A stretch of DNA of 64,000 nt, taken from assembly GCF_026745355.1 (NCBI RefSeq), contig NC_079203.1:40598492-40662491 (forward strand). Reading direction: 5' to 3'. Shown one piece after another: positions 46,501-56,359 of the stretch (position 1 is its first letter; every line of letters begins with the position of its first letter). The notes beneath the pieces were generated by a model. That model made no database searches and had not been told where the DNA came from. It saw only the letters and a list, made by a program, of their open reading frames with translations. The stretch is from Beta vulgaris subsp. vulgaris (lineage: Eukaryota > Streptophyta > Magnoliopsida > Caryophyllales > Amaranthaceae). Both the position numbers and the translations under genes were made by a program.

Positions 46501-47123
46501 TGAATTCCAACGGAATGCATGATATGAGAAGCATGAGAACCACAACAAAGAGCAACTAAAGTCCAAGCAAAAATCACCCGATTTTTACTCTTCTCAACTA
46601 ACTCCTCCTTCTTCGCCGCCATTTCCTTCCACTTCTTCACTCTCTCTCCTACTCCACTCCCAGCCACTCTCTTCTTCGCCTCAAATCCACACTCATTCAA
46701 CCTCTTCGCCAATTCCTCCGCCACAAAACCACCTCCCGAAACCTCCGATTTCAACCGCACAGCAGCAGTTTCCGTCAACATATTCACCACCGCAGACTCC
46801 ACGCGATCGTCGGCGGTGAGAAGTTTCTTCACGCGTATCGCGCACGCTCCGCACATCATACCTCCGACATCAAGAAGAAACGACGATTCCGCCGGAATAT
46901 GATTTTCCGTCGACAAATCAGAGGTCAATGTCGGTGATTTGATCTCGAGAGCTTTCGCTGCGATTGAGTTAGGGTTTCGGCGAAGTAGAAGTCGAGGATT
47001 TCGAGGGAGAGGAGAGAAAATCGGAGAGTGAGATCGGCGAATGTACTGCTGGCGGTGAGAAGTGGTTGTGGAAGGGAAGTTCGAGGAGAAAGAAAGTGAG
47101 AGTTTGAGTAAATTCGCCGCCAT
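31555..47123 (-). CDS. PAA2: chloroplast copper-transporting P1B-ATPase, PAA2/HMA8 type, 17 exons
   Basis: Pumps Cu+ across the thylakoid membrane to supply plastocyanin. Exons: 47123-46490, 46140-46063, 45402-45305, 45199-45146, 42371-42285, 41266-41102, 40976-40866, 40697-40629, 39728-39619, 38690-38585, 36521-36455, 36296-36217, 36086-35635, 34450-34276, 33976-33845, 32986-32836, 31670-31555. All introns are GT..AG and phases match, giving 2,685 bases and 894 residues (Arabidopsis PAA2 is about 883). Visible: Ser/Arg-rich transit peptide (1-60), metal-binding GGMMCGAC (Cys 91 and 94), TGES (388-391), CPC in the ion path (508-510), phosphorylated Asp 552 in DKTGTLT, HP (590-591), GDGINDAP (764-771). 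The ATG at 47123 (MAANLLK) fits; an upstream in-frame ATG at 47159 is possible. No frameshift or stop was seen. Confidence 0.96.
31745..32003. mobile_element. Stowaway MITE in PAA2 intron 16
   Basis: Tips CTATCTCTGTTTTTTTTAC and GTAAAAAAAGCAGAGGGAG, flanked by TA at 31743-31744 and 32004-32005, with inverted repeats of about 28 bases (..CTTGCTACATT / AATGTAGCAAG..). Length 259 bp. It lies within the last intron, 75 bases from the final exon. Confidence 0.85.
33107..33644. mobile_element. Mutator-like MITE in PAA2 intron 15
   Basis: Long terminal inverted repeats (about 45 bases): GAGAAATGATAAACTTCTTT at the left and AAAGAGGTTTATCATCCCTC at the right, each continuing through GCTAGAT..AACATCTAAC. 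A 9-bp target duplication GCAACCAAG lies at 33098-33106 and 33645-33653, as expected of Mutator-like elements. The interior has a decayed array of about five TAGTGTTYRTGYAACTA units (33270-33360). No transposase is encoded. Confidence 0.85.
34485..34625. repeat. three imperfect repeats in PAA2 intron 13
   Basis: The word AGCAGGTAAACTCATTATTC occurs at 34485, again with one change (AGCAGGTGAACTCATTATTC) near 34548, and a shorter form (AGCAGGTAAACTAGTTA) near 34607. Each is followed by a related CTTG-containing stretch. Confidence 0.7.
37170..37467. mobile_element. Tourist-like MITE in PAA2 intron 10
   Basis: Tips GGGTCCGTTTGGTTGGAAA and TTTTGAACCAAACGACCCC, flanked by TAA at 37167-37169 and 37468-37470. 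The 298-bp body is C/T-rich near the right end (CATTCCATTTCCATTCC). The trinucleotide target and GGGTCCGTTTGG tip mark it as PIF/Harbinger-derived. Its interior differs from that of the three Tourist-like elements near 20 kb. Confidence 0.85.
38159..38412. mobile_element. Stowaway MITE in PAA2 intron 10
   Basis: Left tip CTTCCTCCGTTCTATTTCTA preceded by TA at 38157-38158; right tip GCAATAGAAAAAGAAAGGAGG, continuing AA. The inverted repeats extend through CAACAATTG / CAATTATTG. Length about 254 bp. The right TA is degenerate (TTA). Confidence 0.75.
40057..40284. mobile_element. Stowaway MITE in PAA2 intron 8 with triplicated end
   Basis: Left tip CTTCCTCCTTTCCAATTTAG preceded by TA at 40055-40056; right tip CTAAATTGAAACGGAGAAAG followed by TA at 40285-40286. 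Length 228 bp. Near the right end the unit AGTGTCACAACTAAATTGAA occurs three times in a row (40197-40278), an unusual internal amplification of the terminal repeat. Confidence 0.85.
43020..44170 (+). pseudogene. decayed LINE reverse transcriptase in PAA2 intron 4
   Basis: Plus-strand translation gives RSTIEVIHLMRQMIEYHR then VRKKDLGLIFS (43070-43155), MYRDTKLHVKTCGITEDF and HQGSPLSHFLFAEVIDEV (43239-43390), GFKLSHSKT, and KVGVANTKNKMIENW / FGHVRRG near 43780-43850. These follow the order of plant LINE (RTE-like) reverse transcriptase from palm to C-terminus. The catalytic FADD is lost and many stops interrupt it. It is antisense to PAA2 and makes up over a third of that 2.8-kb intron. Confidence 0.8.
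45671..45836. mobile_element. small inverted-repeat element in PAA2 intron 2
   Basis: AGCGGATCTAGGGGGTGGCC at the left and CCTAGATCCGCCACT at the right form imperfect inverted ends enclosing about 160 bp, with GCCCACCCC / GCCCACCCT also near both ends. The tip GGCGGATCTAGG is common in dispersed plant elements. The target duplication is unclear. Confidence 0.5.
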
Positions 47124-48370
47124 TGTTGAAGGAGGAGAGAGAAAGTTTGTGTTTAACAATGGCGGAAATGAATGTAAGATTAGAGAGATTGGATTTTGGA
47201 AGGCTGCTGCCTGTTTTTGTTTTGTTTTGACTTTCTAGAGGTTGAAGTTGAAGGAGAAGAGTTGAAAAGAAAGGAAATAGGTATTGACACGTGTGTTTAA
47301 CAGATGTTTATAATTTCTTTTGGATTTTTTTGTCGGAATGTGAAAAAAGCGCGTATATTAACTGTTTTAAATGAATTTTAAGATCGGGGAAATTATTCTG
47401 AAAGATAAGCTCAACGAACAAGGTGGATTGGGTCCCATGTAGTAAGTGTGTAACACGTGATAAGTGCACGTTATAGAGTTTTTGGTGGGTGAGAAGTGAA
47501 GAGGTGATATGAATGCACATGAATAATAATTGGAAGTGTGGAACATGCTTTGAGTAGTTGATTTTTTTTTTTAGGGGAGTAGTTGAGTTTAATATAGTAT
47601 AATTGTGAATTGAAAAAATTGACATGAATGATAAGTTTCATCCATTTTCTTCAAATGATTTCAATTTCGAATTGTTTTAGAATAATTTCATTTTTATGAA
47701 ATACTTTGTTAAAATAATTCGAAATATTAAATTTTTAGCATATTATAGATTTAAAATGAATTAGTGTAGGAAAAAATAGAGATAATTCAGATGACTCTAA
47801 GAAGGTCCCCTCAAAAGTTGAGATTATTGTACAAAAATTCAAAGTTGGGATCATTTTTAGAATACTTGTGAAGTTGGGATTATTCATGTTCATTTTTCCT
47901 TGTGAATTTGTTAGTACTTCCTTTGGCTTTGGGATAATTTTTCTTTTAATGGTAAAATCTTGACTCACTCACTGATCTATCTGAAAAAACAAATTGTTAG
48001 AAGGTATATCTATAAAAGTGTCAACTTAAACAGTTGAAGTACGTTTTTAATATTAAAAAATAAAACAGGTACTTTTATCTGTTCATAGGAAAAAGTGAAC
48101 TTTCTCTCTCATGTACTTTAGGAATCCTTGTTTGTGTGTTTAAAATATTTGTTATCTACATAACCGACTCATATTTATGTGTTTAAGATACTTGTTATTT
48201 ACACATCAACTCATGTTTGTGTAATATTACTTTTTGTCAAAAAGTACAGTTGTAATCTTTGAAAAACGTAAAAATTACATGATACTACAACACATTACTC
48301 CTTTTACTCTTTATTTATTAGTTGGCAGCGAACGAGCATCGTCATCTTATTAGAATCATACGAGCTACTT
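47124..48370. other. PAA2 5' flank and intergenic DNA
   Basis: The first 150 bases upstream of the PAA2 ATG look like leader (GAGA-rich on the plus strand). Beyond the two G-boxes the region is AT-rich, with no repeats or frames I trust. Confidence 0.45.
47288..47469. promoter_or_regulatory. two CACGTG G-boxes upstream of PAA2
   Basis: ACACGTGT at 47288-47293 (core) and AACACGTGA at 47464-47469 (core) lie 165 and 341 bases upstream of the PAA2 ATG. CACGTG is bound by bHLH and bZIP factors, including light-responsive ones. I saw no GTAC copper-response core in the first 600 bases upstream. Function is inferred from motif only. Confidence 0.4.
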
Positions 48371-48375
48371 AATCC

Positions 48376-48618
48376 TTAATAGACAACTTGGTCTATTAGA
48401 TGAAATACAAATACGGTTTTGTTCCGTCTCACACCCATCACCTTAGCATGCATACCCCCAAGATCGTACGGAACCTGCCGCCTACTTGAGTTATCAAAAT
48501 TTACAAGGACACTACTGTCGTCACAGTAGGTCTGCGTAGGAGTGTAGAACTTCCTACACTCCCCCCATTGTTCTTCACTTGTCGGGAGTCCAACTACAAG
48601 TTTATTGCCATATTTCAC
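48376..48618 (-). pseudogene. unrecognised coding-like segment, possibly retroelement end
   Basis: An 80-residue minus-strand frame (NKLVVGLPTSEEQWGECRKF and YDLGGMHAKVMGVRRNKTV) ends in normal-looking protein composition but matches no family I know. It contains TGGGGGGAGTGTAGGAAG near 48557-48566, which looks like a polypurine tract followed by an LTR start (TGTAGGAAGTTC). If so the frame is accidental and the region to its left is LTR. Confidence 0.25.
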
Positions 48619-48619
48619 T

Positions 48620-50140
48620 TTTAATACTGTCCATTCATATCACAACAACATGGAATCATTTAACATGTTCTCTTAGTTACAGTACTCAAATCTTTTCTCT
48701 TGTAACACTCTTGTTACACTATAGATCAGATTAATATGAATACAATACTCATGTTCATAATACGATAGAATCACGCATTTTAATGCCGCATATCGATTTC
48801 CAATCATAAACATGTTACCAAACAATCTCAACAATCAAAACGTTCCCTATCATGATACTAGTACTTGCAAATAAACTGGTATGCGTACGTACCTTGTAAC
48901 AAAGAATTTTCGTTGTTTTAGTCAAACGTTCCGCTTATGAAATTGGGACCTAAACGATTAAGTAAATACTTTAGTGCTACGTCCTTGATAATATTATCAA
49001 CTAATACGTAACTAACTATAACGACCTAGTAATTCGAAATAAACGATAGCTAAACTCATTGTCTATGAACTCCCTTTTCTTTTCTATTCTATTGAGTTTA
49101 GCGTCTTTTAGGAGTCGATGTTAGTGAGCAAACTGATTTTAGTTCGTGTAATATTCCGTTAAAAAAGGGGCCCAAAACGCGTCAATAAGCGCAGAAATAA
49201 CAAAAAAAAGCAGAGGGAAAGGTTGGAGCATAGAGCCCAGCCAAAGCCCTCTGCAGCAACGCAAAGGCTTGAGTTACAACTCAACCTAATCTACGACTAG
49301 CAAGACACGAAGAACGACTGGCAAGGTTGAAGCATAAAGCTTAGCCCAAGCCCACAACAGTCGAGGTAAAGACTGAGACTTGAGCTCAGTCAAGCCATAT
49401 AACATGGTAAAGCTAGGCAAAGATCTAGCTAAAGCCAAACAGTCGCAAGGTGGGATTGACCAACAGGAGTGATTGGCTATTTTCCCTTAACTGAATCAGT
49501 GGAAGAAGCTACTCGCCTTTTATGAGAATTCTCTAATTCCACATATATGATATGAGAAGTGAAATGTCGCTTTATCTGCAATATGATTAAGGTACTGTAC
49601 TAGTAGTTACTCGACTGTAAAGGTAAAGGAGAGGTTCGAAGACCGCCCTCCACAAGAATACCTTTTCCTTTGGTCAGCAACTGAATATGAGAACCATCAC
49701 CCCTAGGCAGAACATCATACTGATTGCTAACCACAACAGTAGCATCAGAAGAAGCAAGCCCCATTAGTGGTTACTTTACTAGCTGCCTGAAAATACGAGA
49801 ATTGGGTTTTGAGACCGGCCGGTAAACTTTCGTATACCTTTACCAAATCCAATCAAGTCATATGTCCAATCAAGTCTTATGTCCAATATCCAAAATCAGG
49901 TTCGCATAACAAGGTTATACTTCCAACTAATAACAATAATATAATTTCTTTACTTCCCACCTTAATTATAATCCTAAAACCAGATTCGCAACTTAAATCA
50001 GATTAATATTTTAAACTAATTATACAGCTTAATTAGTTACTTTACCCGAATTACAAATTAATTATTTACAACTTAAATTAATTATAAAACAGAATATAAA
50101 TATAATATTATATTATACATATTAGGTTTTTTACCACTGA
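48620..50140. other. intergenic; degraded repeats, no gene
   Basis: At 49215-49450 loosely repeated words occur (GGTTGGAGCATAGAGCCCAGCC and GGTTGAAGCATAAAGCTTAGCC; AAAGCCAAAC, AAAGATCTAGC). Two GTCCAATCAAGTC words stand near 49862-49885. No coding signal. Confidence 0.4.
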
Positions 50141-50580
50141 CTTCCGCCGGCAACCGAACTCCGGCGACCAACTTCCGGCAACGACGCACACCACCACACT
50201 TCACCTGGCTCGCACGCATGCACCTCTACCCTCGATCCTTGCGCGACTCGCACACCACACTCGCTTGTCCCACAGCACGTCGAACTTCTCCTCGCACTTC
50301 GCACGCACATCCAAGCACTCGCCGCACAACTTTCTCGCACCACCCTCGAAACTCGTCGCACACTCCACCGCGACACTCGCGCACTTGCTCGCACAAACCC
50401 TTGTCACAAATCGCTCATTCGAATCGTCGCGCAACAGCCTCGCAAGACTCCGCACACACACCACAACTCCTCGTGACTTCGCACAGCACGTCGCACCACC
50501 CTTCGCACGTTCACGAACGCTCGACTACACAACCCTCGCACTCTACTTCGTCGAAGGCGACGAGAGAGAAGAACAGAGGA
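50140..50580 (+). repeat. CpG-rich, CGCAC/TCGCAC-rich segment
   Basis: A stretch of about 430 bases far richer in C and CpG than anything nearby, with dozens of TCGCAC, CGCAC and CTCGCA words but no fixed period. Overlapping open frames exist in four frames because of the biased composition (Arg/Ser/His/Thr-rich), so none is trusted. It is followed by a GAGA-rich stretch to 50660. The composition resembles the LTR or leader of some gypsy elements, or an unusual CpG island. Confidence 0.55.
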
Positions 50581-50659
50581 GAGGGAGAACAGCGAGAGAG
50601 AGGAGAGTGAAATTGAGAGAGAAGAAAAAAAAACGGCCGGAGAGAGGAGAAGGAGAGTT

Positions 50660-51178
50660 AAGGTTTTTTCTGATTTTTTTAATTCTATTTCTTCTACTTA
50701 TAGTGGCATATTTAGGTCTAACTAAACTCGGTTTAATCTTTTAGAATTTTGAAATTCACTAAACCGAACCATATTATTATTATCCTATTATTATATTTTG
50801 TAAATAATATTAAAATACCTTTTAATAATACCAAAAAAAATACGGAGTATTACACTGACCATTTCTTTTTAAAAAAAGCATATCATTTAAGCCTAATCAT
50901 AAAAAAAAATATAGGACCTTTTTATTATTTGAATACTTTAGATTTATGGATTCAATCACCCTCAAACCAATCCAATTCAAAAAATCTGATTTATTTCTTT
51001 TTCAGAAAAAAAAAACTCAATTTGAATCCATTCATGTCCAATCCGAATTACTAATTCTGTATGGCTTGGATTGGATTATTGTTTTTATCTTAATAACTTT
51101 CACCCCTATAAGGGATAAGGGAAATTTCTCAAATGATGTGAGTGGATAATTGCTGCATTACTGGACCAGGGTCTTTTG
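50660..51178. other. AT-rich, no gene recognised
   Basis: Poly(A) and T runs, and a few frames with no family features. Confidence 0.45.
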
Positions 51179-51277
51179 TACTCCCTTTGTTTATAAAAGA
51201 TTGTTACATTTTTACTTTTCATGCATGTCAATGATAAACATTAAGCATTAATATCTCTAGTTTTGTATTTGTAAAAA
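51179..51277. mobile_element. left half of a Stowaway-like MITE, truncated
   Basis: TACTCCCTTTGTTTATAAA begins a typical Stowaway-type left end and the sequence runs through ATGCATGTCAATGATAAAC to TTTGTATTTGTAAAAA. It then breaks off into a pure pyrimidine tract at 51278. No right end is found, so the breakpoint of the PAA2 duplicate lies inside this element. Confidence 0.6.
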
Positions 51278-51383
51278 CCCCTCCCCTCTCCCCCTCCCCT
51301 CTCCCCCCTCCCCCCCCTCCCCCCCTCTCTCCCCTCCCCCTCCCTCCCCTCCCCCTTTCCCTCTCCCTCTCCCCCCCCCTCTC
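51278..51383 (+). repeat. 106-bp pure C/T tract at a duplication breakpoint
   Basis: Only C and T occur from 51278 to 51383 (CCCCTCCCCTCTCCCCC style). It separates the truncated MITE from the PAA2 duplicate. A second pyrimidine-rich tract lies at the other end of the duplicate. Confidence 0.9.
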
Positions 51384-51386
51384 GCC

Positions 51387-53193
51387 TCAGGGATGGTTGT
51401 ACATGTTCCTCATTTATTCCAATGATTTTCGCGACTTTTGCAACTGCTTCTTCCCTGTCACCTGATAAGAGAATGGGTTTAATTTCCATTCCTTTGAGCC
51501 TACAAGAGGCAGGGAAAAAAACAAGAAGCAGATCAAGGCCATCAGGCCACAAGCTCCTATGCAGAAAAGAATGCGGCTCCGAATGCATGGTTAATATTGG
51601 CGCTGAACCGTTGATGAGAATGAGAAGTCATTGAGCACATATAGTATTCCACAGTAACTGTAGAATTAGGTGTTACATAAAATACGACTTGGAGAGCAAG
51701 GAGATCTAAATAAAGTTATTCTGTGTTGTTTTTCCTGCCCAACTTCAATTAGATGCTGGGAACCAGATTTTAACAGATCTTGGTACTATCAACCTAAAGT
51801 TGCAGTTTACAAGTTCAAATCAAAGAAAACATGCTCCCACATTTTGGACTCTGTATGCACATTGCACAACAATGAATGACTGTATGCACAACAGAATTAC
51901 AGAAGTCGCAGAGTAAAAATTAGTTTACAATTCGTAAGTCTTATGCATAGCATGCATCCATCTAATAAATGACTTCAAAGAGAAATTTACCTACGTTGCT
52001 ACAGTAGCCTCAGCATTAAGGCATCAGAGATTGCAATAGCACCAATGACACCCTCTTCTTCACGTCCAACATAAACCACCGTTTCCGATTTATCCAATGA
52101 TGAAGTTGGTTTGGCTGACTCAAGCATCAAGGCACGCTCCAAATGTTCTATATCTGATTGGTTCTTCCTTTCAAAACGTTGACAAACCCATTCCAAAGAA
52201 CCTACTGCAACCAAACGTCCATCTACTTCAGCTAAGGTTCCAAAACCTGGCTCTGTTAATTGTCTACTTGTGGTTGGAATCTGCAAACCACATGACTCTG
52301 CTTTACTCAAGATAGCATTTGCAAGAGGATGTGATGTTGTTTTCTCTACAGCAGCAGCAAGCTGGAGAATTTCTGAAATATCATAAGCCAACGAAGCCAC
52401 GGCAGACAGTAGGTTTTCCTTCTGTAAGAGTTCCTGTCTGAATACAAAAGAACATCAGAATTAGCAAATTAACTTTCTCAGATATTCAATAATAAACTGG
52501 TTGCAGCTCACTCAAGTCAAATTCCAGCAAAGAGCACAATCAAATTTACTGGAAACATATAAAAAACCTTGTCAAAGGCCATATAATTTATGCCAGCCAA
52601 GCGTTCCAGCACATCACCTCCTCTCAAGAGAAGTCCTTGCCTTTCTCCTGATAGTTCATGAAAAGCAATGGAAAGAGAATTCACGTTTATCCAACTAAAT
52701 ATGAATTTAGAATAGTTAATGGAAGGTAATCCATGATGAGAAATATCTTGTCGATAGAGAGTAAATCGTGCAAAAGGAAACGGAAGCACTGAGGTCACAT
52801 ACCAATAGAAGTGCCAACTAGGATTGCCGTGGGCGTGGCAAGGCCCAAAGCACAGGGGCAGGACTCAGGAGACCACCTGAGAGAGAGAGAAAGACAAAAT
52901 ATTGATTAGCAATGTACATGTTTCATATTGCTTCTCACCATCAGAGCGGGGAAACATGTCATCACTAGCTTTAAGAAGAAAACTACCATATACAAGATTG
53001 TTCAAGTGGCGTTAATGGCTTGTCTGGCAAGTAGTAATGCATCACCTCAATTATATAGAGCTTGTGTAAATTTTGCATGAAAAGTTCCACACCGAACTTC
53101 CTGGAAAGGAAAATTTCACCCGCAATTTTTTTTTGTACCAATAGATTTCTATACACTCAATACTGCATCAATAGTTACGCAAATTGATGTAGC
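51387..53193 (-). pseudogene. partial duplicate of PAA2 (exons 11-14)
   Basis: Near-identical to 34338-36839 of the PAA2 gene on the same strand, introns included, with about 700 bp of intron 13 deleted. Exon 14 is cut (51499-51387). Exon 13 copy (52437-51995) has a 7-bp deletion near its end and a 2-bp deletion near its start. Exon 12 copy (52647-52568) keeps its length. Exon 11 copy (52876-52803) has a 7-bp insertion (ACTCAGG) just before the VVSCPC codons. The DKTG and CPC regions are therefore out of frame and no active enzyme can be made. Exons and introns seem equally diverged, as expected of a pseudogene. Confidence 0.93.
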
Positions 53194-53295
53194 GACCCCT
53201 TCCTCCTCCTTGTCCTCCTCCCTTCTATCTCCTCCCCTCCTCACGCTCCTCACCTCACCGACCCCTCTCTCCCTTACCCCTCCTTGCTCCCGCCA
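53194..53295 (+). repeat. pyrimidine-rich tract at the other breakpoint
   Basis: CTCCTCCTTGTCCTCCTCCC and similar words; about nine in ten bases are C or T. It joins the PAA2 duplicate to the exon-like piece at 53457-53363. Together with the tract at 51278-51383 it brackets the duplicate. Confidence 0.8.
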
Positions 53296-53463
53296 AGCAA
53301 GTACCTGCATTTACATGGAATAAATGATAAAGTCGTAGATGAATTGAAATTCTAACACTAACCTTCAAGTTCACTTCGATGCAAGAATACCTAAGTTCTT
53401 TTCCGAAATCTTTGATACTTTTCAAGGCATTTGTTGAACCAGTAATTCCTCCCATATCTGAAA

Positions 53464-55540
53464 AAGCCAAATAATGAAGACTATTTAACATTTAACAACA
53501 GCACTATTACATTTAATATACAAAAATCAATTTATTATCATTAAACGTATTTATCCATTTTATTGAAGTAGGTGTTAAAATTATCCATGAAAACTAAAAT
53601 TAATCTCAATTCTACAATAATTAGTACTAACCATATAAATACATGAGCATATTATTCTCATTTATGATGTAAGTAACAATAGTGTAATAATATCTTTTGC
53701 TTTTAAAAATATAGAGATACATAAAGACGACTAAATTACTAAAAAGATACGCAAAAATTACATGAATCAAATTTTAAAAATAAAGGGTAAAACGTAGATG
53801 ATTTTTTTTCAAAAAATGAAACAACAAAACAAGCAAAATTACCCCATATAAATTTAGCAAAAAGAAAATCAAAAGGTTTCTTCTTATGAGAATTAAAATA
53901 TAAGCTATAAAGAAAAACAAATTTATAACAAAGGAAAACAAAATGGAAAGCAAACCATATAGGTGGAGGAGGTTACCAAAAAAGAAAACAAAAGGTAAGA
54001 AAAGGACAAAAAAGTAGAGGAAAATTGCTCTAAAGGGTTAAACCCGCACCAATTTGTGATGGTCACATAAGGAAGACACATCACGCTAACCATTGAGCCA
54101 AATGTGTACAACTGGGAAAATGAGATAGAAGATCGTTATTTGTAATTTTCATTTTTAATTTTTTGTCGTTTCTTCTTGTTTTTTTCATATTTTTGTGGGC
54201 TTAGTTGAACCCACTGAACTTGAACTTATGTTGGATCCACCCCTGTTCGTAGCCCAAAACTAAGACAACAGAAGTAGCCAATAAAATACAAAAGCATTTT
54301 CAAGCTTATAAAATTTGCAGCTTCAAATGACTACCATCTTCCTAATATTAAGTTCTGATACGATGCTGAAATGAGCATAGTAGCATGTTAGCATAACAGG
54401 AGTCCAATTAGATCTCAATTGCTAGCACTGGCCCACATAAGAGCATATGAACAACCTTGAACAAATTCCATTAGAGTCCATCAAACTCTATAACTTCAAG
54501 CATGTAAAAAGAGCTTTATGTACCCTCTTTCAAACTTAGGACCAAAGCATGATGAGACACACAGTAGAAAATTACCTTAATATTTATAATGTTCACAATA
54601 ATACACACAACTTTTTAAGGCTACACTAAGATGCGGGAACTAACATCTAAACAACTTAGCATCACTAGTAATAATAAGAACCTCCCAATTGGTTCCCAAT
54701 TCATTATGAGTGAATTCGAGGCAGGTTTAATTCATCAAAGTGATGCTAATCAATCTTCTTTGGATCTTAATTCTCTCTGCTAACATCGATTTGGCCACTT
54801 ATGCGTCAAATTTAGGAGATTCAACATCAAATACCGGTAATGCAAAAAACCATAATCCTAACCTTGCACTAACCATTAAATTGGAGAAAAGATTGAAATT
54901 TAGCAATGCTCAATCACAGTTCAAAAAAATTGAAGCTATGACTACTATGCAACATAATCTTATATTCTGGTTCCATAACATGCTTAGTGTCGTATAACGA
55001 AATATAGTTAACAGTTCTAGCATAGGCAAAAGCTGCACAAAAAAGTATACCGTTCTACAACTTCTAAAAAAAATTGCTCAAATTGGTCATACAGTTGGTA
55101 GACACAAGTCCCAATAGTGACTATGAACAATGATAAGTTCCAAGAAGAACTGCATGACTAGGGGATAAGAAACAGAAAAAATCACTATTCCCCTGAATGC
55201 AATATTGGTTTTAAATTAATTTCTACTAATCATAAAGGAAGTAAATAATATGCAACTCCAAAAGTGTCTTCTGCAGGATAATACTACCTCTCTCCCATAA
55301 TGAATGTCCAAAAGCGTGAGCAATGAACTATCTTACTTATGGCTATTATACAAGTACATTATTAGTTAAATTCTCCTAATTAGTTACATTTTTAACTTCA
55401 TGTACCCAAAGTCTATCACTTTATCCCAAAAGAGAAAAAGCACATAATAATAACAGCTAGGATACATAACCATGTAGATTCTTTTTACGACACAAGAAAC
55501 CTTTTTGAATTTAGAAAGCCATTCAAAAGATAAGCTATTA
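53464..55540. other. AT-rich, intron-like; no gene seen
   Basis: Long A-rich stretches at 53700-53990. An 85-residue plus-strand frame at 54740-54997 begins with a signal-peptide-like hydrophobic run (LINLLWILILSANIDLATYA) but its body has no recognised features, and I do not call it. The words at 54190-54250 (GAACCCACTGAACTTGAAC..GGATCCACCCC) are typical of transposon-derived intergenic DNA. Confidence 0.4.
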
Positions 55541-55899
55541 CCTAATAAGAGGATAGCCACCATACATTGATGGAGCACCGGGAGGAAATGCAAACAGTGA
55601 TATAGGAGCTGCATTGGTATTATAAAACATCATCCCAGGGCTTCCATACACGTTTAAAAGGGCCTGGAATGTGGACTCCCAGGCCAATACACTGGTGAAT
55701 AACCTGAAATAGCCTCAGGAAAAGACAGAACACCTGGACCAGATATTTGAATTAGGAACTAGAAAAAGGCCACAAATAAGCAAGTTTCTGTACAGTAGAA
55801 ACAAACCAAAAGAACAATGACTAATAAAATAGACAAAACAACCTACCATTCCAGTGGAAGGTCGTGCTAGAACCGCACATGTAACATGTCCAAGGACCC

Positions 55900-56350
55900 T
55901 AAAAATTGCAATACAACAGTATGTCAATCACACAATTCCATTATGTTATTACATAAGTATAAAAGTTTGGAACCAAGGATAGCTTCCAACAACTATCCAG
56001 GAGAATAGATCATAAAGAGAGAATAATGTAGCCGAGGTCGGAGAGGAAGGGACATGCAATAAATGCAGATTGTCCGACCCCAACCATCATTAGAAAACGT
56101 AGTAGGAGGAAGTATAAAGAGGCATCAATCAACACTAAATTTTTATTTGCGCATTTTATTGATTGATAAACACTGCTATATCTTTCTTTATCCTGATTAT
56201 TGTTGCCTCATTGAGGAATCACACTGTACATTTTTTCACCCTCTGCATGTACAGATAAACTATCTCTCAAATATTCATCCCCTAAGCTAGGGTTGAAGGG
56301 TCTCTTGGACCCCTTATGCAATTAGAAAAATAGAAAGGAAGATCTTGAGA
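55900..56350. other. no feature recognised
   Basis: Intron-like DNA between exon-like pieces; the short open frame at 56063-56290 has no family features. Confidence 0.4.
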
Positions 56351-56359
56351 TCTCCCATC

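Noticed and set aside
46434..47159. Extended PAA2 first-exon frame starting MLNTNF and running past VAHG
   Set aside because: The frame after VAHG is intronic (donor GTATTTAC at 46489); the start at 47123 (MAANLLK) fits a transit peptide better, although the upstream ATG cannot be excluded.
50131..50744. Four overlapping long frames (87-159 residues)
   Set aside because: They overlap in both directions in a CpG-rich low-complexity stretch; absence of A/T-rich stops explains them better than coding.
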